NCBI RefSeq assembly: GCF_000143415.4 | Contig: NW_003314288.1 | Span: 1 to 20,206, forward strand | Direction: 5' to 3' | Length of the DNA stretch: 20,206 bases | Origin: Selaginella moellendorffii | Lineage: Eukaryota; Streptophyta; Lycopodiopsida; Selaginellales; Selaginellaceae | Part shown: one piece after another, positions 9,282 through 18,205 of the stretch | Layout of the letters: each line of letters starts with the position of its first letter | How positions within the stretch are numbered: position 1 is the stretch's first letter | Position numbers and translations under genes: made by a program | Notes under the pieces: generated by a model | Seen by the model: the letters and a program-made list of their open reading frames with translations, nothing else | Told to the model about the DNA's origin: nothing | The model's database searches: none

Positions 9282-10555
9282 TTAGTGGCTGCCATGTTTC
9301 CTGACGAAAGCTAAATGGGTGAGATATTGCAGCTCCGCAGGATCATGGTGACCTCGACTTGGATCCGAGCAGCGCTGAAACAAACGAGTACAATTAGCAC
9401 AAGCAAATCCTCAAGAGCTTTCACGTAGCATGCCTGTAAGAAGCCCAGCATTTGCTCCTCGATCGTCCCAGCCATTGCCAAGGTCCACAAGCACTGGCCG
9501 AGTGGCTCCCATTCCATGAGCACGGCTCACAACTTGTTCTTCGATACTGCCAGGCACTCAAAACTTTAGAACATAAAAGCAAAAGAACGAATCCTACTAA
9601 AGGCTGATTGAAAGAACCTGCGTTTTATGAGAAAAGCATGGGTGACGAAACTTAAGTCCAGTCCAAGAGCAGAGCTGTTATCCATCAAAAGGACGACGCA
9701 TTCGGGGTTCTCTTGGAACGTTCTCAAGGATTTCATCTGATAGCATCCAGCTTCACAATAAGCAAACGTGAGAAAAACAAAGGCTTTCTACCTTGCTTGC
9801 TGTACATTCCTGCATGCTCTATCCCTCCTTTGGTGAGCTGCGAAGAACACGAAAGTAAGATCGTAAGCCAAACTCGCGACAGCTCTTTACCTGCAGTTCA
9901 ATTGCACTTATATGCTCCAAAAACTGGGAAAACACGATGGCCTTTTCAGGCAGTTTCCCGTTTTCCTGTTGCAGGCCTCTCAGCCTTTCAACAAGATAAG
10001 AGGCTTTACTGCTTGAAGTTGCTTGCCATTCAGAATGCCAGTCTTCCTGCACAACCAAAAACCGTGAGCCAGCTACCTTTGGGTGACCATTCGCTTACTT
10101 GGATATAGGATGGTTGTAGCTCGATAACTGGCCATTTCGGATTTGGATTCTCTGGACGAGCTTTCAGTGTCTGCATTTGGTACGGTTTTCCACATTCCGG
10201 TAAAATGCATCGTTCACAATCCAACGATACGCACGACAAGCACAAGAAGTGAAGACAAGGTGTTAAGATCGGAAGTCTACACCATTCTCCACACCTGCAA
10301 ACGAAGTAATGGAACCAGTTAAAAGGAAAAAGATAAAAATTTAGTACCTGAAGCAGTTTCCTCCAAGCAGATGGATATCTTGATTAGCATTCCGGACTTT
10401 GATGTGGCCCGCAACGCAGCAAGACAGCCGGACGTTTCTCAGCGTAGTGTTCTTGAGCTTCCACTGCTTCGGATTCAAGAGAGACTCGACGTGGTCGGGA
10501 TCATTCCAGTCTGCCATGAGAAGATTTCTCCGGACCGTCTCCACGAGCTCGTTAG
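9282..10555 (-). pseudogene. RING + helicase C-terminal fragment of an F-box/SNF2 helicase (At3g54460-like)
   Basis: Seven exons can be traced on the minus strand: about 10555-10348, 10294-10099, 10046-9891, 9837-9792, 9750-9618, 9546-9425 and 9374-9282 (TAA stop). Introns are 53, 52, 53, 41, 71 and 50 bp, all GT-AG. In order they encode MADWNDPDHVESLLNPKQW and LSCCVAGHIKV; a RING-type Cys/His cluster (CFRCGEWC ... PCLHFLCLSC ... CERCILPEC); WQATSSSKASYLVERL; helicase motifs IVFSQFLEH, LGLDLS and QVVSRAHGMGATRPV; TIEEQML; and the family-specific end YLTHLAFV. These are helicase motifs IV-VI of SNF2 remodelers. The F-box, zinc-finger and ATPase lobe with Walker A and B are absent, and homology stops near 10555. 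Two bases are missing (or one is extra) near 9482-9488, between VLV and TLAMAG. The long intact family member acts in the nucleus; this copy looks like a gene fragment. Confidence 0.85.
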
Positions 10556-10704
10556 TTTACATATAGACTTTTATATTATACCTTTACGTACAAAAATTAT
10601 ATTTAAATAAATGAATCCGTACATTATTTTATCCACTGTATAAGATTCTTCTCTCTTATTCTTATTCAAGGTTATTCGCCCTAGCCCTAACTCGGAGGCG
10701 GCTC
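10556..10704 (+). promoter_or_regulatory. Promoter and 5' leader of the NTPase-nuclease gene
   Basis: The 149 bp between the truncated helicase and the ATG at 10705 contain TGTATAAG (TATA-like, about 10637-10644). A TC-rich patch (about 10645-10668) follows, typical of plant core promoters. Transcription would start near 10665-10680, leaving a short leader. The assignment rests on position only. Confidence 0.4.
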
Positions 10705-13700
10705 ATGGCCGATAGAGGTAAGAGGCAGCGGGAGGATTGGGGAGAGGATTCGGTAGAAGCCCGAAGGAGGAGACGGCAAGAAGAGAGCTGCAAGGCATTG
10801 GAGCTGCTGGAATCTGCACAAGAGAGGGTGCGATCGATGGAGATGAGCTATCGTGAATGCCCGGAGGACCTGTTCGATGATTTTGAAGGTTTCAATTCTG
10901 AGTGGAAGCAGAGGTATTTGGATCTGCTGCTTGAGAGTTGGGACAAGTTGTCGCCAGAGCAGCAAGAGAAACACAAAGGCATCGGCCCACGGTATGTACT
11001 TGAAATGGTGCTGCAACAAGTAGACAACAAGGCGCGGGAATCAAAAGTGAGAATGGTGTTGGAGAAGTACCCAGCGCTTCTTTTCGAATCTTGGGAGTGT
11101 ATCCACAACAAGCTGAAGGGCGAGGAATGGCTTGATGAAATCCGTAGAGCTTGCTGGTACAAGCTGACGCCGGAGGAGCAGCAGCAGTACAAGGACTTCC
11201 GTCCACAACATGGCATAAAGTTAACGACGGCAGCAAGTAAGTGCGTCAGTTTGCATGAATGTTTATGTTTGCTGCTGCTACAGGTCGAGCATTTGACATG
11301 GAGTATGAGGGCAGTGGAGTAGACTCGCTTTACGGCGCCCTGAACAAGATCAAAGAGGAGACTGATTTTTCACGTGTCGTTGGTCTCTTCCAGTCCAGCG
11401 GCTGGGGTAAGTCGAGGGTGGTTCGAGAGTTACATCGGAAACAGGTGTGGGTCATTTACTTGTCGCTGGGTTCTGGCTCCTGTTATCCTCAGCCTTCATA
11501 TTTTAGGAATGCTTTCCTCGGCCGTGTAAGGCAGGCACTGGGAAATGGAGATTACGCAGGCCATCTCGCATGCATGACCTACTGTCTGGCTTATTGGATC
11601 GCATGCATTGAGGAGCTGGGTGGAGGACTAGCGAAAGAGGAGCCGTGGACGCCGCAGGTGTTTTCAAACATGATGACGGTAGATGGTGGAAAGGGCTTTT
11701 GGCCGGGAGTGGAGAATCGGATCCAAAAACTTGAACAGGAACTTAAGTCTCTCCGGAAGATAAAGGCCAGTACTCAGATGGAACTATGGACGACATGGGA
11801 GACTAAAGCCACTGAAGTCTTCAACAGGTATATTCGTGAGGTCCCTGCTTTGGGAATTGGTACGGAGATGACAGGCCAACCGTTGAAGCTGCTGTTCGTC
11901 TTCGATGAAGCCCGGTCGCTGTTACCTTCCAAAGATGGACGGGAAGAAAACTTGTACATCCCACTTCAAAGATCTACACGAGTGTTAGGTGGAACATGTT
12001 TAACTCTGTTCATAGACACTACATCCAGGGTCGCCAGTTTCTTAGAACCCGAGTGGTGCGATCCTTCTACGTGGAGTCGGAATCGGTGTTTTCTTCCGTC
12101 TCCTTTGGTTGCCTTCTTTAAGGGAGATATCGGGGAAAACAGCACACGTCTGCCAGCTACGTCTACACAGGGGAATTGTTTTGAGGAGGTGGTTAGTAAC
12201 GAGTGGATGCTCAAGTATGGCCGACCGCTTTGGTGGTCTCTCTACCTGAGCAACCTCGCCAAGGATCCTGCTATGGATGCATCTGAATCCTGCCAGGATC
12301 CTCACCGATGGCTTGAGAGTGCTACAGATGCAGATAAAGCAGAGGCGTTTCAAACGGTATTTGGGATTGCGCAGTATAAGCTTACCTTGGTTACGACTAG
12401 AGATATCACTCGGTACAGCGAGCATGCGCGCATTGCCATGTTGGGAGTCAGATACGGGATTTTCATAGATCCATCGTCCAAACTTGTGGAGGATCTAATT
12501 GCGAGTCATATGCTGACTGCATTGTACGTAACAAGCTGCCGAGCGCAGTTGTTTGCTACGTGGGTGGCTGAGCCGCTTCTTTCTGAAGCTGCATTAGTGT
12601 GTATTCAACAGTTCAAGGAGACACCAGATGGCTACAGGCTTCTGTTTGAGCCTCTCCAAGCATTGTTGTCGGCGGGCATCGTAGACAAAGGTGAACAGGG
12701 GGAGCTACTTTTAAGGATCATACTCTTGGAGGCAGTAGACAAGGCACGGGAAATGACTGGAGAAAAACGATCTTGGTGTACAGTGGACGAGTTTTTCTCT
12801 CAACTGGTGAAAACGCCACTCAGCGAGCTGGCACAGCAGGAGAAGATGCCTCACCAGGAAAAGGTGCGAGCTGTTGCAGAAGGCAAGATAAGTATCAACT
12901 GCTTCCGTAGGATCTACAAAGACAAGACAGACTTGTCTGATCTCGTTGAGGCCTTTAAAAGGCGTTGTGGGATAGTATGCTACCGTGGTGCATGGGGTGT
13001 GGACATCTTAGTGCCCATTCATTTGGGAGATATGAAGGACAGGCTGAAGTTGAGCGCGCTCTTCATTCAGGCAAAAGATATGAAGAGATCGTCCGGGCTG
13101 ATTGCTCTCGCCAAAAACTCTCCACAGTTTTCAGGCCTCGGATGTTTGGACGAGTCACCATATCTGAGTTTATATATGGACCTCAATTCTGGTTCTGGGA
13201 ATGCGAACAAAGTGGATATGGTGGCACCGGAGCGCGTTTGGAAAGCAGTTAGTTCATCTAAGGAGGCTCAGAAGGCAGTGCAGCAGCTGGGGTCTAAGGT
13301 GCATGAAATTCGGAAGAGGCTAGAACGGGAGAATCAGGTTTGTGTAGGTACTTTTGTATCATCTCTTTTCTGATTCTTTCTGTATTGCAGGGTGGATGCC
13401 CAATGAGTAGGCGGAATGAAGGGGCAGCTCAGGAACAGGCTCTCTTGGCGTTGTGTGACTCTCATATTGTGGTGCAGTCTGAGAGAGAGTCGGGTTCTCA
13501 GTTGATAGCTGAACAAGAACAGGTTCTTGCAAATCGAGTAAATCCATCTTTTCTAATTATTTCTGTGTGGTGCAGTATGAAGGGAAGAATCCAGCTCAAC
13601 AAGAACAGGTTTTTTTGGTGGTTGTATAATCTTTTTCTTACTTTGTTTTGTGGTGCAGTCTCAGGGAGGGAAGGAAGTAGTGATTCAGCATTGGAAAGAA

Positions 13701-13955
13701 TGGATGACAGCAGACATAAAAAATCAGATCATAGTCAAAACCAGGGGGTTGGACTGCTTGTCGTTGGATGCTGACTTTCTGAAGATCTTAGAGGATATAA
13801 AGAATGTTCAGGTGCGGCCACAAAAGATCGTTAAGATCATTGCAGAAGATGGCACCATGAGGCACCAGGCCATTAAGCAGGTTTGGGAAGTGCAGGACCC
13901 ATTGCTGCAGGACATGTTTGGGATCTTGAACATTAATGACTTAACTCTAAAGTGA
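10705..13955 (+). CDS. Crinkler-like P-loop NTPase with restriction-endonuclease-like domain
   Basis: The five-exon model is 10705-11236, 11284-13337, 13391-13522, 13576-13608 and 13659-13955. All junctions are GT-AG and keep one frame of about 1015 residues. The start is the first ATG after the TATA-like box. Residues 1-30 are basic (GKRQRE, ARRRRR), a possible nuclear signal. Residues about 50-175 hold two similar repeats, each ending in W-x2-L-(S/T)-PE-x-Q2 and reminiscent of an HMG box. Walker A is QSSGWGKS (K220) and Walker B is LLFVFDEAR (D385, E386). A restriction-endonuclease-like motif follows: D751 in GVDILVP, then Q773-A-K775. NTPase plus nuclease in this order is the hallmark of the large Crinkler class, so nucleotide-driven DNA cutting is inferred, not shown. 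A Gln/Glu-rich tail follows. The 2-kb second exon has no stop, which suggests selection. It could instead be another STAND-like NTPase-nuclease, and the exact 3' end is uncertain. Confidence 0.72.
13424..13658 (+). repeat. Tandem exon-intron cassettes in the 3' part of the NTPase gene
   Basis: Three units share the plan GCTCA(A)..GAACAG, then 39, 53 or 50 bp, then GTGGTGCAG, followed by the next exon. In units two (13523-13575) and three (13609-13658) the middle part begins GT and ends AG and reads as an intron. In unit one it begins GC, is 39 bp (13 codons, no stop) and reads through in frame (about 13436-13474). The exons between them are 48, 48 and 33 bp by this view, all in phase 0, so copies can be added or skipped without changing the frame. 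Confidence 0.6.
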
Positions 13956-14861
13956 CTGGAAAAGTCACTGTAATTGTCTTGTTGCAGTTTTCCCAGACAC
14001 AGAAGAGTACTGTTCATTACAAATCTACTGGAATACTTCCACACAACGAAAGGCACTTGTTGATCATACCCTTGCTTGCTGCACATCCATGGAATAGTTT
14101 GCTGAAATTTGAGAGTGTGGTTTCAGAGCTTTTTTTGGATATTGGATCCGGATGAGATTGTCACGCTTAATGCATCTATAGCAGTTCTACATCCCACCAT
14201 ACAAGCTCTTCCTTGATGAACATCATAGAAACCTTCTGCAGCAATGTGTTCTCTTGTGTCCTCGTGCCAAGAACAACACTGGCATTCATTTGCTTGTTGT
14301 GGCATGAGCTTTGGCATCCTTAACTCTCATGTAGGCATATTCCAAAGATTGAGATGATTTTGATGAGTGCTAATGACAAGCTAATGAATACCTCATACAT
14401 TACAAGCATTACAAGTGATGTTGGTGGTGTTCATAACTAACATACAGGTGTATTTGCATACATTAAACTCTTTAGCTTTTTCTTATGAAGCTTAGTTTGT
14501 TGAGCGTTGAAGTGGCTACTGGGTAGCGCCACAAACATCACCCAATTACTGCTCTGTCCCCCTAAGCTTGGGATACAGTTGTAAACTCAGAGGGATCTTC
14601 CATGACTGGAATTCTACTTGGTGTGGTGATTGTCAGAAAGCCACTTCCACTACACTCTGGTTTAATAACAAAACCTCAAATACACGTCGCCTGCGAGACT
14701 AATCTCTCGATCAACAAGAGTGGCAGACGCCGATTCGCTGCTTTGCCCCGCGCAGTACACAGTAATCACACACCTACTGATCGATGCTGCAGGGATCTGG
14801 AATTCAACGAGTCGTGATTTCAAGGACCCAGTACGGCAATCACCCCACTTGTACTGATCGA
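13956..14861. other. Downstream region of the NTPase gene and spacer
   Basis: A further frame up to the TGA near 14153-14155 starts after a good acceptor (TTGTTGCAG, ending about 13987) and reads FSQTQKSTVHYKSTG, so an alternative last exon is possible. The GT-AG distance from the preceding coding sequence would be only about 36 bp. From 14160 to 14860 I see no gene. The short open frame at 14602-14817 has no recognised motif. Confidence 0.4.
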
Positions 14862-15250
14862 TGCTCCTCAGCGGCGCAGTGGGAAGCATCTCTATCTCGG
14901 GCGAGCACAGGATCATTGCCCACACCAAGGTATGCAACACGGTGCATGTATGGCCGCTGCGACGATCTCACCAAAGCTTGCTCCTGGAACAGCATGATCA
15001 CTGCATATGCCCGAAATGGGCATCTGGAGGAGGCCGAGAAGATCTTTGATTCCATGCCCGTGGCAATGTTGTGTCCTGGACTACCGGGAACTTGCAGCAT
15101 GGCAAATCCTCCCAAGCATTGCAATTCTTCCGGAGGATGATTCTAGTCAAACCGAGGTGACCCTCCTCGTGATCTTGGACACATGCTTGAGCTTTTTGCC
15201 ATGGCTACTTCCAGGACAACAGCGCGCTGGTCAATGCCAGCTCCTTGACA
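14862..15250 (+). pseudogene. PLS-type pentatricopeptide repeat (PPR) protein relic
   Basis: Across three reading frames the pieces of a plant PPR protein follow in the right order. They are CNTVH/MYGRCDDL (about 14935-14965), the motif WNSMITAYARNGHLEEAEKIFDSMP (about 14988-15060, clearly an S/P-type repeat), NVVSWTTG in the next frame, KSSQALQFFRRMIL, and TLLVILDTC in a third frame (to about 15185). At least two frameshifts and the missing remainder show that this is dead. Intact members bind organellar RNA for editing or processing. The closest style known to me is the large PPR family of Selaginella, which is inference. Confidence 0.8.
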
Positions 15251-15859
15251 TTTGGAATGGGAGCACAATGATGTGTTTGGCCATTGCAAGAGGAAAGTTT
15301 TGTTTTTCTCTGTGGTTTATATTTGGAGCTGCCACTTGGATCATTTAGATGATCTGGCCATTTTCTCTTGGGTGGGATCGCATGTTTGGTGTAGCAAAAC
15401 ATCAATAATGGTGAAATTATTAAACTTTAGTATGTTTAAATTTTAAATTTTTAAATTTTAAATATAGAAACCTTAAGATTTATTTAAAAAGTGTTATGTT
15501 AATAAAAATTTGGAAAATATTACGTTAAAAACATTAATATGAATATTGTTGACATTTTTAAATATAACATTTCACTTTAAGTTATAATGAGTTTGAAAAA
15601 ATAATAAAAGCGAAGTTAATAGCTAATTTTTTTCTTTTGTTCAAAATCTCTATATAATTAGATAGAAAATTTTCATTCTACTCCACAATCTCCTTTTTAA
15701 AAGAAAGTGCAACTTTTAAGTACATTAAAATATGAAAATATGATGATGTTGAAAAAAAATACATGCCACACCTCTAGAAGCTCGTGTACACAATCATCTT
15801 TGACTTGTGAGATCACATAGTCAGAACAAATGCACCAGAAAAGGTGATAAGAGCTTACA
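15251..15859. other. AT-rich spacer
   Basis: No gene is recognised. A low-complexity A/T palindromic stretch lies around 15418-15465 (repeated TTTAAA units). The open frame at 15252-15446 partly follows the PPR relic and then runs into unrelated sequence. Confidence 0.5.
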
Positions 15860-16500
15860 TTTATGAGACAAATAGATCATGTGGACAATATAGTACCAGT
15901 TGAAAGGTTCTTGATAGAACTTCTTGATCAAAGATCATCCTCAACACCCTTCTTTTCGGATTTTTAGTCACCTCACAGAGCTAGTAATTGTCTAGAGCAG
16001 CATTTTTATCAATCCCAGGGTAGTCTCCAACACTCACTAACTTCTCCTATATCGCATGGTCAATTTCTTGGTGCACTTCAACACGACAAAGGGTATTTTC
16101 CACTTTAACGTAGGCAATGGAACATCATTTTCTGCTACTTAAATCAGTGTCAAAGTGTTCTTGCCAGTGGATGGATGGCCTCACTCACCTTAATCTAGTG
16201 TATGACAACAAACTGGATGATCTCATTCTAGCTAAGCTACCTTCATTGTAGTCCATGGAATTACACATGCAATCAATCACAATACCTTCTGATGGGCAAT
16301 AGAGCTCAAGAAAGGCTTGCATTGCTAATGGAGTTCTGGCCAGCTGATCGCAACTGTGAAGCATATGGGCACACATCAAGAAGATTTAAGCCACAAATCT
16401 GCCGATGAATGTCTATCACACAAAAATGAATTCAAACATACTACTACTATTTGTGAGACACAAATCCCTAAGCCCCAAAAAAGAGTGCTATGTGGTAGTG
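15860..16500 (-). pseudogene. Decayed minus-strand coding relic with a methyltransferase-like motif
   Basis: Coherent protein pieces follow one another on the minus strand in changing frames. They are HYHIALFFGA (about 16490), ICVSQIVVVCLNSFLCDRH (about 16420-16470), DQLARTPLAMQAFLELYCP with GIVIDCMCNS (about 16245-16350), and KNPKRRVLRMIFDQEVLSRTF (about 15900-15965). A P-L block before a short helix and then G-x-V-x-D-x3-NS resembles the region X plus motif I layout of DNA (amino) methyltransferases, which normally read VxDxFxGSG. A GTGAGT donor after TRLR suggests an intron. The catalytic (D/N/S)PP(Y/W/F) motif was not found. The family is uncertain; it may be a domain carried by a plant transposon. 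Confidence 0.35.
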
Positions 16501-16679
16501 GCCAAAATGAAAACCAAATGAGCATAACGTGTTTGGATTAAAAGCTTCAACTTGAAAAGTCGAGGCGGGAGTGGAACTCCCAATGAAGTGCTCCAGGAAT
16601 GAGCACAAAATGAGCAACAAGTGAGTCTCAAGAAAGGGACAAGAGGACCAACACATGACACGTGGAGGTGTCTAAGATG

Positions 16680-17059
16680 AAGTCCAAGATGGACTTGAGA
16701 TGGAGTCTGAGATGGACCTGAAATGGAGTCTAAGATGGAGTCCAAGATGGACCCGAGATAGAGTCCAAAATGGGCCCAAGATGGAGTCTGAAATGGACCC
16801 GAGATGGAGTTCGAGATGGACCCGAGACGGAGTTCGAGATGGACCTGAGACGGAGTCCGAGATGGACCCGAGAGGGAGTCCGAGATGGACCCGAGAGGAA
16901 GTCCGAGATGGACCCGAGACGGAGTCCGAGATGGACCCGAGAGGGAGTCCGAGATGGACCCGAGACGGAGTCTGAGATGGACTCGAGACGGAGTCTGAGA
17001 TGGACCCGAGACGGAGTCTGTGATGGACCCAAGATGGAGTCCGAAATGGAACCAAGAAC
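16680..17059. repeat. 23-bp minisatellite, about 17 units
   Basis: Units follow the pattern GAGTCCGAGATGGACCCGAG plus three variable bases. About sixteen units are complete and one, the third, is a 12-bp half unit. This shows that the 23-mer is itself a 12+11 doublet of similar halves. Central units (about 16860-16960) are nearly identical and outer ones are more diverged. The unit length is not a multiple of three and contains no stops, so several frames on both strands stay open for more than 150 codons. Confidence 0.93.
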
Positions 17060-17180
17060 AAGACCGAGACTGAGACCGAGACCAAAACTAAGACTGAGAC
17101 AGAGACGAAGACCGAGATCGAGACAGAGTCCAAGTCCGACATCGAGACCAAGACCAAGTCCGAGACCAAGTCCGAATAGG
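17060..17180. repeat. Degenerate hexamer repeat (GAGACC/AAGTCC type)
   Basis: Directly after the 23-bp array the sequence becomes an imperfect run of six-base units such as GAGACC, AAGACT, GAGTCC. It is the probable ancestral simple repeat from which the longer unit grew. Confidence 0.8.
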
Positions 17181-17189
17181 AATACAGGC

Positions 17190-18190
17190 TGTTGGGCAAA
17201 AGCCCAAAGCAATCGTCCCCCAGGGGGGGGGGGGGGGGGGGGCTGCAAGGGGTTCCAAAAGTATAGTAGGGAGAGGGTGGGGGTTGGACCCTAGTGGAGC
17301 CAGTTTGGCCCAGGAAGGCCATACCCAGCTGTTGGGTGATGGGATAACCACTAGGAACTCTAAAGCTAGAGTGAATACGGACCAACAAGCGGGGTAGCTT
17401 AGTGAAGTGTTCAAGAGTCGGCTCTAGTTCCCCCGGGAGATTGAATGGTCGATGCTCCTAGTCCAAGCGTGGGTGGCACTACCTACTTCGATACCTAACA
17501 TGGCTCAATGAAACCTCGCTCTAAGCCCATGGCTAGAGCACCCAAAGGCAGAAGGCAGGGAGAGTACCCATGAGGCTCGCGTAAGGCACAGTGTTCTGAA
17601 ATGTCATCCCAAAGTCCCAAACTATGGAAAGGAAGAGGAGTGGTCCTCTGGTGTAATGACTAAAAATATGGTCATGTGATGAGGAAGTCCTAGAAGATAG
17701 TGGGACTTAGTGGTCGGGCCTGTGGGTCTTGTCCCAGTGGCAGTGTTAGTGAACACAGCCATGGAAAAAAAAGGGACTTAGTGGGGACTGTAAAAGGGAT
17801 ATTGAGGAAGGCTGTTCCCCATATCTACGGGCATCTTAAGGATGCTAAGGAGTGGATCTAGGATGATCACTCATTGATGGATGGCCTAGTTTTTGAGAGA
17901 CGGGACTACGATATAGGTGGTGTTGGACCACTGGTGTGACTAAGGTGAATGGGCATGGCCTTAGTATAACAGGCTGATATGTCAATAGTACCTTGGGGAT
18001 GTCAATTATGAGATCAGACACGTGGAGCATTTGGGCCAAGTGCGAAGGTTGAGTGGCATGGATGCCATTCTCGGGGATAGCAAACCCCAAGTCTGGAATA
18101 AGACTTATGGAGGTTGTGAGTGAGACTCCTCCAAGTGGTCAGAGATGTGGTGAAATGACTAAAGTAGAATGAAAAAATTAGTCACTTACA
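17190..18190 (+). repeat. LTR of a second LTR retrotransposon (about 1 kb)
   Basis: The right end is set by TTACA followed three bases later by a tRNA-iMet-type primer site. The left end is placed at TGTTGGGC because it starts TG, mirrors the ACA end and lies about 1 kb upstream, immediately after the simple repeats. No second LTR is in the window, so the left border is a proposal. It holds a palindrome (TTGGGCAAAAGCCCAA, 17192-17207) and a run of 20 G (17223-17242) near its start. Confidence 0.55.
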
Positions 18191-18193
18191 ATT

Positions 18194-18205
18194 TGGTATC
18201 AGAAC
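18194..18205 (+). other. Primer binding site, initiator methionine tRNA type
   Basis: The site reads TGGTATCAGAAC. Plant retrotransposons primed by initiator tRNA-Met typically carry TGGTATCAGAGC, so there is one mismatch. It is three bases after the LTR end, the normal spacing. Confidence 0.75.

Noticed and set aside
10687-11236. Minus-strand open frames of 110-122 residues
   Set aside because: They lie antisense to the first exon of the NTPase gene, whose motifs, start and splice sites are convincing.
14602-14817. 71-residue open frame upstream of the PPR relic
   Set aside because: No motif and no support for promoter or splicing; probably chance.
15418-15465. Palindromic A/T stretch as an origin or matrix attachment site
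   Set aside because: Simple low-complexity A/T sequence in an AT-rich spacer; nothing specific supports such a role.
16680-17059. CRISPR-like array
   Set aside because: There are no unique spacers between the repeats; it is a head-to-tail minisatellite in a eukaryotic genome.
16672-17388. Long open frames on both strands (174, 172 and 238 residues) over the minisatellite
   Set aside because: They arise because the 23-bp unit has no stop in several frames; the products are periodic copies of the repeat without a domain.
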